25,032 bases of DNA from Actinophytocola sp045807065 (GTDB lineage Bacteria; Actinomycetota; Actinomycetes; Mycobacteriales; Pseudonocardiaceae), in NCBI RefSeq assembly GCF_045807065.1, contig NZ_JBJMIE010000135.1:1-25032 (forward strand), in the 5' to 3' direction. The position numbers and the translations under genes were made by a program. Under the pieces are notes generated by a model. That model was not told where the DNA came from. It did not search any database and saw nothing but the letters and a program-made list of their open reading frames with translations. How positions within the stretch are numbered: the stretch's first letter is position 1; the number at the start of each line of letters is the position of its first letter. This document shows, in pieces, positions 1 through 7,301 of the stretch.

Positions 1-3000
1 ATGAGCAGCGACCCGTAGCCGGGACTCGCCGGGCCGAGCCCGCCGACCCGCCGGTACAGGAAGTCGCCCACCGAACCGAGGCCGTAGTGGTTGAACGAGT
101 TCATCTCCGGCTTGTTGAACGAGCCGTCCGGTTCGATGCCGTCCCACCGCTCCCAGATGGTCGTCGCGCCACGGTTCACCATGTAGCCCCAGCCGGGGAA
201 GTCCGGCTGCAGCAGGATCTGGTACGCGGTGTCGACGTGCCCGTGGTCGGCGAGCTGCCCGTACGTCGACGCCTCGGCGTTCCGGCCGGTCGCCGCGGCC
301 ATCCGGGACACCAACCGCGCGGAATGGGCGAAGAACGCCGTGGAGATCAGGTCCAGCGCGGTGTCGTCGCTGACGTTGAGCCAGTCACCGTAGGTCCACT
401 GGTCACGGATCAGGTCCGCGCCGGACGTGGCACGCAGGTAGTCCACCCACCTCGCCATCGCGGCGAAATGCTCGTCGATCACCACGGTGTCCCCGTACCG
501 CTGCCAGACCGTGTACGGCACGATCACACCCGCGTCGCCCCAGCCCGCGCGGCCCGCGCCGTCGATCACCGCCGGGGCCACGTCGGTGAAGGCGCCGTCG
601 GACCGCTGCGCGTCGGTGAGGTCGTCGCTGAACTTGTCGAGGAAGTCGTGCGTCGCCAGGTTGAACGTCGACGTCGCGGCGAAGATCCCGATGTCACCGG
701 TCCACCCGAGCCGCTCGTCCCGCTGCGGGCAGTCGGTCGGGATCGACAGCATGTTCGACCGCGTGCCCCACAGGATGTTGTGCTGCACCTGGTTCACCAA
801 CGCGTTCGACGTGGTGAGCGTGCCCGGCTGCCCGCCGGACGCCCACGCGGCCCGGCCGGTGATCGTGTCGGCCGTCGGGGTCGTGCCGGGCGGCAGCCCG
901 GTCACCTCCACGTACCGGTAGCCGTGCACGGTGAACCTCGGCTCGTAGGTCTCCACACCGCCGGTGCCCGCGAGGGTGTACCGGTCGGTCGCCTGCGCGC
1001 TGCGCAGGTTGTCCGTGTAGATCGTGCCGTCCGGGTTCAGGACCTCCGCGTGCCGCATCGTGACCGTCGTCCCCGCCGGGCCACGCACGGCGAGCCGGTT
1101 CCAGCCGGAGAAGTTCTGGCCGAGATCGAACACCCACACCCCCGGCTTCGGCTGGGTGATCGCGACCGGGTGCAGCTCCTGCTGCACCGTCACGCCGTCG
1201 TCCACCTGGGACACCATGGTCGGCGCCTGCTCGGTGCGCACGACCGCCGCGGACCAACTGCCGTCGTCGAAACCCGCACCGTCCCAGTTGGGTACCGCGC
1301 TGCGGGCGTCGTAGGTCTCGCCGTGGTAGAGGTCGTCAGCGCGGATCGGGCTCGCGGCGGTGCGCCAGGAGCCGTCGGTGGTGACCACGGACGTCGTGCC
1401 GTCGGTGTAGGTGAGCCACAGCTGCGCGGAGTACCACGGTCGGGTGCCGTAGTACTGGCTGCCGGCGAAGCCGAGGCTGCCCGAGTACCAGCCGTTGCCG
1501 AGCCAGGCGCCCAGCGCGTTGGCACCCTGCCTGATCTTGCCCGTCACGTCGAACACCTTGTACTGCAGGCGTTTCCGGTAGTCGGTCCAGCCGGGCGCGA
1601 GCACGTCCGCGCCGACCCGCTCGCCGTTGAGCCGCGTCTCGTGCAACCCGAGCGCGGTGGTCGCGAGCCGGGCGCGGGCGACCGGCTTGGTGACGGTGAA
1701 ACCCTTGCGCAGCAACGGCGCCGGGATGCGGACGTTCGACGCCCACGGCCCGCTGCCGTAGGCGGTGAGCGCCCGCGCCGCCGGCTAGGCGCTGTCGTCG
1801 AAGCCGGGTCGTTCCCAGCCGGACGGCCCGGTCTGGCTCGCCCGCCAGCCGGCGTCGGTGACGACGGCCGGACCGCCCTGGACGACCAGCTTGCCGACCA
1901 CCCCGGCGGGCGACTGCGTGGTGTTGTCCGCGCGCACCGCGATCGTGTTGGCGCCGGCGGAAAGCAGTGCACTGACGTCGACGACCGCCGCGTTCTTCCA
2001 CGAGTCGGTGACCCGCGGTGAGGTGCTCACCTGGGTGCCGTTGACCCACACGTCCGCGGTGTCGTCCCCGGTGAGCACGAGCGTGGCCGCGCTCGGCCTG
2101 GCCGCGAGGTCGACGGTCCGCCGGAAGTACCGGGTCTGCGGCGGCACCCCCGCGACCGGATCGCCTTCGGGGTACCAGATCCAGCTCGCGCCGCTCAGGT
2201 CCGGGTCGGCCGCGCCGATGAACCCGGCCGTCCACGAGCCGGGCGCGGTCTCGAACGAGTAGGTGGGGCTCCAGGCGCTCGCGCGGCCCTGGGTGTCCCA
2301 GACACGGACCCGCCACGTGTAGCGGGTGAGCGGCGCCAGCGCCGGACCGCCGTAGCGGAGGTCGACCTGCGTGGCCGCGGTCACCTGACCGCTGTCCCAG
2401 ACCTGCTGCGTGCCGGTGGACACCACGAGCTGGTAGGAACCCTGGCGTTGCTGCGGACTCGAGGAGACGAGCCGCCAGCCGAACCGGGGCTTCGCCGCGT
2501 CGATCCCGAGCGGCTCGGCCCGGTGCTCGACGGTGCCGCCCGTGACGGCCAGCGGGGAGCCGGCGGCGAGGTCCGGCGCGGCGACGCCACTCCCCCAGGG
2601 CCCGACGCCGTACGCGCCGAGGTCGAGTGCCGCCGACCAGCCGCTGTCGGCGAAGCCGGGCTGCTCCCACCCTTCCGGCACCGTCCGGCTCGACCGCCAG
2701 CCGGCACCCGTGGCGAGCTCGGACGTGCCGGCGGAGGTGGTGACCCGCAACCGGCCGACGAGCCCGGCCGGGCCGGCGCTGGTGTTGCGCGCGGCGACCG
2801 CGAGCGTGTTGACGCCGGGCACGACCGCGGACCGCAGGTCGACCGCGATGGCCTGTCTCCAGGCGTCCACGCGTCGCGGGGACGCGGCGAGCGGCGTGCC
2901 GTTGAGCCAGACGTCGACCGTGTCGTCGCCGGTGACGACGAGAAGGGCCTCACTGACGGTGCCGGCGGGGGCGGTGAAGGACGTGCGGAAGTAACGGTCG

Positions 3001-3158
3001 GCGGCGGGCGCGCTCACGCGCGGATCGCCCTCCGGGAACCAGATCCAGTGCGCGCCGTCGAGCCCCACCGGCGCGGCGGACGCGACCGGCGGCGAGACGA
3101 CCGCGAGGACGAGGACAGTGATCAGGGCAGGCAGAAACCAGCGGCGGGCGCGGGACAT
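1..3158 (-). pseudogene. Secreted GH78 alpha-L-rhamnosidase, interrupted by an in-frame TAG and cut by the window edge
   Basis: Hydrolyses terminal alpha-L-rhamnose from glycosides or polysaccharides outside the cell. The start at 3158 has GGGAG about 10 bases upstream and opens a signal peptide (about residues 1-28, ending ASA). Then follow a galactose-binding-like domain (about 37-189), an Ig/FnIII-like domain (about 205-305), a second copy of the binding domain (from about 326), a rhamnosidase N-domain, and the (alpha/alpha)6 catalytic domain. An in-frame TAG at 1787-1785 stops the frame after 457 residues. The same frame then stays open to position 1 and holds the family's catalytic signature DCPQRDERLGW (general acid Glu codon at 714-716) and the IWERW general base (Glu codon 150-152). 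The TAG aligns with a Trp in the first domain copy. It is a fresh nonsense mutation or a sequencing error; the C-terminus lies outside the window. Confidence 0.88.
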
Positions 3159-3199
3159 GGCAGGGCTCCCAACCGAACGAACCGGTGACCAGAGCAGGG

Positions 3200-3213
3200 G
3201 TTTAAACGTTTCA
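3200..3213. promoter_or_regulatory. Candidate LacI-type operator upstream of the rhamnosidase
   Basis: Two overlapping perfect 8-bp palindromes, GTTTAAAC (3200-3207) and AAACGTTT (3204-3211), lie about 45 bases upstream of the rhamnosidase start. On the minus strand the element reads TGAAACGTTTAAAC, an AT-rich palindrome with a central CG as is usual for LacI-family operators. It stands out against the GC-rich surroundings. Which regulator binds is not known; the assignment rests on shape and position only. Confidence 0.4.
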
Positions 3214-3299
3214 GCGACCGGGTAGTAGCCCACTGTAATAGCCCCTTCACACCCAGGCAATGCTCACTTCCCCGGCGCCCGCTGGCACCATGTCGCGGT

Positions 3300-3794
3300 A
3301 TGCGACCGACAGCCGAGGAACTGCGGCAGCTCTGGCAGCTCACGAAGATGCCGCAGGAGGACGTGCTGTTCACCCCCACCTACGAGTCCGCCGGCAGGGG
3401 CGCGGACGGGAAGCCGCTGTGCACGGCCATGGTGGCCATGTTCACCACCGCGCCGGGATCGTTCTCCGACATGCACCGGCTGCCCACCGACGAGATCTGG
3501 CACTTCTACCTCGGCGACCCGGTCGAGCTGCTCCTCCTCCACCCCGACGGGCGGGACGAACTGGTCGTCCTCGGCACCGACGTGCTCCACGGGCAGCGCG
3601 TCCAGGTCACCGTCCCGAACGGCACCTGGATGGGTGCGCGCCTACGCCCCGGCGGCGAGTACGGCGTGTACGGCAACACCATGGCGCCCGGCTTCGTCCC
3701 CGGCGACTTCGAACTCGCGGACCCCGCCCAGCTGGCCCAGCGCTGGCCACACCGCGCCGACCTCATCACCGCGCTGACCCGCGGGCGACCGTGA
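3300..3794 (+). CDS. Cupin-fold protein, DUF985 (cupin_5) family
   Basis: A 164-residue protein matching the DUF985/cupin_5 family in length and pattern: the N-terminal LxxxLxxxP helix region, then MHRLPTDEIWHFYLGDPVEL (about residues 60-79), which carries the His, Glu and His of a cupin metal site, followed by the G-x-W-M-G/GGEYGVYGNTMAPGF strands typical of the family. The family is of unknown or diverse function; some relatives act on sugars or act as small-molecule binding beta-barrels. No signal peptide or membrane segment is visible, so it should be cytoplasmic. The gene is divergent from the rhamnosidase and shares its 141-bp upstream region. The start at 3300 is the first ATG in frame; no strong ribosome site is visible, so it may be weakly translated or leaderless. 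Confidence 0.8.
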   Translation: MRPTAEELRQLWQLTKMPQEDVLFTPTYESAGRGADGKPLCTAMVAMFTTAPGSFSDMHRLPTDEIWHFYLGDPVELLLLHPDGRDELVVLGTDVLHGQRVQVTVPNGTWMGARLRPGGEYGVYGNTMAPGFVPGDFELADPAQLAQRWPHRADLITALTRGRP

Positions 3795-3829
3795 CCCACC
3801 GCGCTCACCGCGGGCGGGCGTGACCGACC
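3771..3829. repeat. Imperfect tandem repeat (30 + 29 bp) at the end of the DUF985 gene
   Basis: Positions 3771-3800 and 3801-3829 are near-identical copies, differing by a few substitutions and one missing base. The first copy encodes the last residues and the TGA stop of the DUF985 protein; the second lies just beyond. This looks like a slippage duplication, with no obvious hairpin or function. Confidence 0.6.
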
Positions 3830-3921
3830 GCCTTCGCCCACGACTTGTGGTGGCCCTCCCCCTCTCGGCTTTTTGTGCCCTGCCGCCCGTCGACCTCCTC
3901 GGGGCGCCGCCAACACGGCGA

Positions 3922-3971
3922 TATAATCGGACATCTATATAGTTGATAGTAAGTGGTAGGAAAGAGGGGAG
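3922..3971 (+). promoter_or_regulatory. AT-rich island with consensus -10 hexamer and a small palindrome
   Basis: The stretch from about 3920 to 3965 is strikingly AT-rich for this window. It contains TATAAT (3922-3927), a perfect -10 match, and the palindrome CTATATAG (3935-3942), followed by a purine-rich AGGAAAGAGGGGAG (3958-3971). It sits 66-115 bases ahead of the SRPBCC start chosen here. No good -35 hexamer is visible at the right distance. The palindrome just downstream of the -10 could be an operator. Confidence 0.45.
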
Positions 3972-4036
3972 TGGCGGGGTGGCAGGATTGCCTGGCCGAG
4001 TGGTGTGAGCAGCGGCAACGCGGGCACTCGGTGGCC

Positions 4037-4450
4037 ATGACCACCTACACGCACACCGCCGACGCCGACGTCTCCGCGGACGTGCTGTTCCGCTTCCTGG
4101 CCGATCCGCGGAACCTGCCGCGCTACTTCCCGCAGATGACGGCGGCCGAGCCGGAAGGCGGGGAGTCCGTGCACGTCGAGGCCGAGGTGCACGGCCACCA
4201 CGTCGACGGCGAGGCCTGGGTGCGGCCGGACGAGTCGGCCCGCAGGCTCGCGTGGGGCGCCGAGGGCCCCGACGACTACCACGGCGAACTGCAGATCGAC
4301 GAGGCCGGCGCCGGCCGGTCGCGCATCACCGTGGCGCTGCACAGCGTCCGCGAGACCGCCGGCGACGAGGTTCAGAAGGGACTGGAGCAGACCGTGGCCG
4401 CCCTCGCGCAGGCCGCCACCGCGGACGGGGACGCCGCGCAGCGCCAGTAG
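4037..4450 (+). CDS. SRPBCC (START/Bet v1-like) family protein
   Basis: A small protein of 137 residues whose N-terminus (VSADVLFRFLADPRNLPRYF) is the usual opening of polyketide-cyclase/SRPBCC proteins: a first strand, then the helix-turn with the LADPxNLPxYFP motif. It ends in a long amphipathic helix (KGLEQTVAALAQAA), as expected for the fold. Such proteins form a hydrophobic ligand pocket; the ligand here cannot be told. The ATG at 4037 begins right at the first strand. An upstream GTG at 3971 with a purine-rich stretch before it would add 22 residues that do not fit the family. The gene stands alone, with a promoter-like island upstream and a hairpin at its stop. Confidence 0.75.
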   Translation: MTTYTHTADADVSADVLFRFLADPRNLPRYFPQMTAAEPEGGESVHVEAEVHGHHVDGEAWVRPDESARRLAWGAEGPDDYHGELQIDEAGAGRSRITVALHSVRETAGDEVQKGLEQTVAALAQAATADGDAAQRQ

Positions 4451-4485
4451 CGGGGCGCGGCCAAGAGCAGGCAGCGCCCCGCTAC
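4447..4485 (+). terminator. Hairpin at the end of the SRPBCC gene
   Basis: A perfect 12-bp stem (GTAGCGGGGCGC at 4447-4458 with its complement at 4474-4485) encloses a 15-base loop and overlaps the TAG stop of the SRPBCC gene. It lacks a T-tract, as is common for actinomycete terminators. As the facing GH5 gene ends 150 bp away, the stem could act for either strand. Confidence 0.55.
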
Positions 4486-4589
4486 CGCAACGCCTGCCGC
4501 CAGGCGCCCCGAGGACCAGTGGCGAGGCAGTGAGTCACCCGGCACCGGCGCCGCGGCAAGGCCGGCAACGCGCCAGTGGGATTCCCGTG

Positions 4590-4624
4590 GCGGACGCGAT
4601 GAAGGGGGTCCTCATCGCGTCCGC
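4590..4624 (-). terminator. Hairpin terminator of the GH5 cellulase gene
   Basis: A perfect 13-bp stem (GCGGACGCGATGA at 4590-4602, complement at 4612-4624) with a 9-base loop starts 8 bases past the GH5 stop codon. Position and stability fit a transcription terminator for the minus-strand gene; there is no T-tract. Confidence 0.65.
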
Positions 4625-4632
4625 GCGTCTCG

Positions 4633-5850
4633 TCAGCTCGGCGGGCTCAGGTAGGGCTGCAGGATGGACTGCTTCTCCTGGTTCACCGTCACCCAGTCGT
4701 CGCCGACGATGCCGCCGGTGTCGCCGGAGTTGGGGTTCCAGCACCAGTAGGTGAAGGACATGCCGCCGGCGCCGGTGCCCGTGTAGCGCATGAGGTTCTG
4801 CAGCCACACCTTGTCGACCGGGTTGGCCAGCGTCGAGCCGAACTCGCCCATCATCAGCGGGGCGATGTTCTGCTTGTACAGGTAACCCCAGTACCTGTCC
4901 CAGATTCCCGGCAGGTTCGCCGGGTAGTCCGGGGCGTGGAACCAGGTCTGGTCGTAGACCGACGTCGCGTACTCGTGCGGGGAGTAGACCAGCCGGTTGG
5001 CCACGGACAGCCGCACCGGGAACTCGCCCGCCTTGGACAGGTTGCCGCCCCACCAGCCGCAGTCCTCGTCGTTGCTGGGGTCGCCGTCCCAGATGTTCGA
5101 GTTGCCGCCGCTCGGGCAGCTCACGCCCTCGACGAAGATCAGCCAGTTCGGCTGCACGGACAGGATCGCGTTGCCCGCGCGTTCGGCGGCGAGCCGCCAG
5201 TCGCGCGCAGTGTCGCCGCAGCCCCAGCACGCGCCGGTCGCCTGCGGGTTCGTGCCCTCGGCGTGCGGCTCGTTGTGCAGGTCCGCGCCGATCACGGTGG
5301 TGTTGCCGGCATACCGCTGGGCCAGCGCCTTCCAGTCGTTGATCCAGGTCGCCTCGGACACCGTCGACGTGTACCAGAGGGCGGTCTGCTGCGCGCTGGT
5401 CGGCCGGTGCCGGTCGAGGATGATCCGCATGTGCTTCTGGCCCGCGTAGTCGATCACCTTGTCGAGGATCTGCAGCGGGGACAGCCCGACCAGGTCGGGG
5501 TTGACGTAGTCGTTGATGCCGCTCGCCACCGCGCCCGGCTTGAGCGCGTCGTTCGAGTAGGGCACGCGGATCGTGTTGTACCCGAGCTGGGCCATGTGGT
5601 CGAGCTGCGACTTCCACGTCACGTTCGCCCACAGGCCGTGGAAGGTCTTGTTGTCGGTCTCCATCCCGAACCAGTTGAGCCCGGTCAGCCGGACCGTGGC
5701 GCCGGTGCTGTCGACGATCTTGTTACCGCTGGTGTGCAGGTAACCGGTGCCGGTGCCGCTCACCTGCGCGGCGGCCTCCTGCCGGGGCACCCCGGACACC
5801 GCCAGCACGGCCGCGAGCAGGGCGCACAGCACCGCCAACCGTTGCTTCAT
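4633..5850 (-). CDS. Secreted GH5 endoglucanase (Acidothermus E1-like)
   Basis: Cleaves internal beta-1,4 bonds of cellulose outside the cell. The 405-residue protein has a signal peptide (MKQRLAVLCALLAAVLAVSG, cleavage near residues 27-29) and a single GH5 catalytic domain. Its sequence follows that of Acidothermus E1 closely, including LNWFGMET, YNTIRVPYS, IILDRHRP, ALWYTSTVSEATWI and WRLAAERAGNAILSV. The acid/base Glu is E194 in DLHNEP and the nucleophile is E336 in MGEFGS. There is no carbohydrate-binding module or linker after the catalytic domain, so the enzyme may prefer soluble glucans. The start at 5850 has GAAGGAGAG upstream. A CebR box lies just upstream and a terminator hairpin just downstream, so it is a one-gene unit. 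Confidence 0.95.
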   Translation of the reverse strand: MKQRLAVLCALLAAVLAVSGVPRQEAAAQVSGTGTGYLHTSGNKIVDSTGATVRLTGLNWFGMETDNKTFHGLWANVTWKSQLDHMAQLGYNTIRVPYSNDALKPGAVASGINDYVNPDLVGLSPLQILDKVIDYAGQKHMRIILDRHRPTSAQQTALWYTSTVSEATWINDWKALAQRYAGNTTVIGADLHNEPHAEGTNPQATGACWGCGDTARDWRLAAERAGNAILSVQPNWLIFVEGVSCPSGGNSNIWDGDPSNDEDCGWWGGNLSKAGEFPVRLSVANRLVYSPHEYATSVYDQTWFHAPDYPANLPGIWDRYWGYLYKQNIAPLMMGEFGSTLANPVDKVWLQNLMRYTGTGAGGMSFTYWCWNPNSGDTGGIVGDDWVTVNQEKQSILQPYLSPPS

Positions 5851-5883
5851 GCTCTCTCCTTCGAGAAGTCAGGCAACGTGTTC

Positions 5884-5931
5884 TGGGAGCGCTCCCAAAA
5901 GACACCGTAGCTGACGGCCACCCCTGCGCAA
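5884..5931 (-). promoter_or_regulatory. CebR/CelR box and promoter of the GH5 gene
   Basis: TGGGAGCGCTCCCA at 5884-5897 is a perfect 14-bp palindrome and equals the operator of the cellobiose-responsive LacI-family repressors CebR (Streptomyces) and CelR (Thermobifida). On the minus strand a possible -35 TTGCGC (5931-5926) and -10 TACGGT (5909-5904) with a 16-bp spacer would put the start of transcription at the edge of the box, so a bound repressor would block initiation. The box is certain; the promoter hexamers are an inference. The repressor gene is not in this window. Confidence 0.85.
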
Positions 5932-5978
5932 AGCCCCGTTCTCCCGCGTGCGGCGTCTCCCCCGGCGGGTGTCCGGCC

Positions 5979-5992
5979 TGAGAGACGTCTCA
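5979..5992. promoter_or_regulatory. Candidate operator upstream of the P450 gene
   Basis: TGAGAGACGTCTCA contains the perfect 10-bp palindrome GAGACGTCTC (5982-5991) and lies about 65 bases upstream of the P450 start. Size and symmetry would suit a TetR-type repressor, but no such gene is nearby. Confidence 0.35.
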
Positions 5993-6055
5993 GCCATCTC
6001 GGTACGGGACCGTGCCACAGTGGATCCGGGAGGATCGACGCGAGGAAGGGGAACC

Positions 6056-7264
6056 ATGACCGGCACGACCGCACCCGTCCGCCTGGACGAGGACGTCATC
6101 CAGGATCCGTACTCGTTCTACCGGCGGCTGCGGGAGGAGGCGCCGGTCCGCGAGGCGCTGCTGCCGCGCGGGATGAAGGTCTGGGTGGTGACCCGGTACG
6201 CCGACGCCCGGGAGGCGATGACGAACCCGGACGTGCGCAAGGACCAGCGGCGGGTGCAGGAACTGGTGACGCGGCACAGCCCGGCGGGCGGGAGCGGGGC
6301 GTTCGGGCAGGACCTCTCCTCACACCTGCTCAACAGCGACCCGCCCGACCACACCCGGCTGCGCAAGCTCGTCGCCAAGGCGTTCACGATGCGGCGCGTC
6401 GAGCTGATGAGGCCGCGGGTCGAGGAGATCACCGAGGACCTGCTCGCCGGGTTCGCCGGCCGGGACGAGATCGACCTGGTGGACGACTTCGCCTTCCTGC
6501 TGCCGGTCACGGTGATCTGCGAGCTGCTGGGCGTGCCGCAGGCCGACCGCGACGACTTCCGGGCGTGGTCCGCGACGTTGCTGTCCGCCGCCGAGCACGA
6601 GGAGATCGTCGCCGCCAGCCGGGCCATGGCCGCCTACCTGCGGCAGCTGATCGCCAGCAAGAGCGCCGCCCCCGCCGACGACATGCTCAGCGCGCTGGTG
6701 CTGACCCGCGAGGAGGACGACCTGCTGAGCGAGACCGAGCTGGTGTCGATGGCGTTCCTGCTGCTCGTCGCCGGGCACGAGACCACCGTCAACCTGATCG
6801 CCAACGGCACCCTGGCCCTGCTGACCCACCCCGACCAGCTCGCCGCGCTGCGGGCCGACCCCGCGCTGCTGCCCGGCGCGGTGGAGGAGTTCCTGCGCTA
6901 CGACGGCCCGCTCTCCCATGCCACGCTGCGCTACACGGCGGCCCCGGTCGAGATCGGCGGCGTCACGATCCCGGCGGACGAGTTCGTGCTGGTGGCACTG
7001 GCCTCGGCCAACCGCGACGGCGACCGCTTCGGCGAGCCCGACGACCTCGACATCACCCGCCACGCCGCCGGTCACCTCGCGTTCGGCCACGGCATCCACT
7101 TCTGCCTCGGCGCGCCGCTCGCCCGGCTGGAGGGCCAGGTCGCCATCGGCCGGTTGATCGAACGCTTCCCCGATCTCGCCCTCGCCGTCGACCCCGGGGA
7201 GCTGCGCTGGCGCCGCAGCAGCCTCCTGCGGGGCCTCGAGTCCCTCCCGGTCCGCCTCCGCTGA
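6056..7264 (+). CDS. Cytochrome P450 (class I bacterial type)
   Basis: A soluble haem mono-oxygenase of 402 residues, the normal length for actinomycete P450s. Visible hallmarks: the HLLNSDPPDHTRLRKLV segment (C helix, about 90-106), the I-helix oxygen-activation motif AGHETT (239-244), the K-helix E278-x-x-R281, and the haem loop FGHGIHFCLG with the iron ligand C350. The sequence resembles the CYP107/CYP105 groups, which hydroxylate macrolides, terpenoids or xenobiotics; the substrate cannot be predicted. The ATG at 6056 follows GGAAGGGG at good distance. No ferredoxin or reductase gene is adjacent, so it must use partners encoded elsewhere. It converges with the sugar operon that ends at 7302. 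Confidence 0.93.
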   Translation: MTGTTAPVRLDEDVIQDPYSFYRRLREEAPVREALLPRGMKVWVVTRYADAREAMTNPDVRKDQRRVQELVTRHSPAGGSGAFGQDLSSHLLNSDPPDHTRLRKLVAKAFTMRRVELMRPRVEEITEDLLAGFAGRDEIDLVDDFAFLLPVTVICELLGVPQADRDDFRAWSATLLSAAEHEEIVAASRAMAAYLRQLIASKSAAPADDMLSALVLTREEDDLLSETELVSMAFLLLVAGHETTVNLIANGTLALLTHPDQLAALRADPALLPGAVEEFLRYDGPLSHATLRYTAAPVEIGGVTIPADEFVLVALASANRDGDRFGEPDDLDITRHAAGHLAFGHGIHFCLGAPLARLEGQVAIGRLIERFPDLALAVDPGELRWRRSSLLRGLESLPVRLR

Positions 7265-7301
7265 CCAGCCGGCCCCTTTACCGCCAGGCCATCCCACAAA
7301 G

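Noticed and set aside
87..2021. Long open frame on the plus strand opposite the rhamnosidase gene
   Set aside because: Its product is Arg/Val/Gly-rich with no family pattern. It arises from the GC-rich codon bias of the real minus-strand gene.
3988..4005. Sequence resembling a tRNA A-box (TGGCCGAGTGGT)
   Set aside because: No matching T-loop (GGTTCGA-like) or acceptor stem is found at the right distance; chance match.
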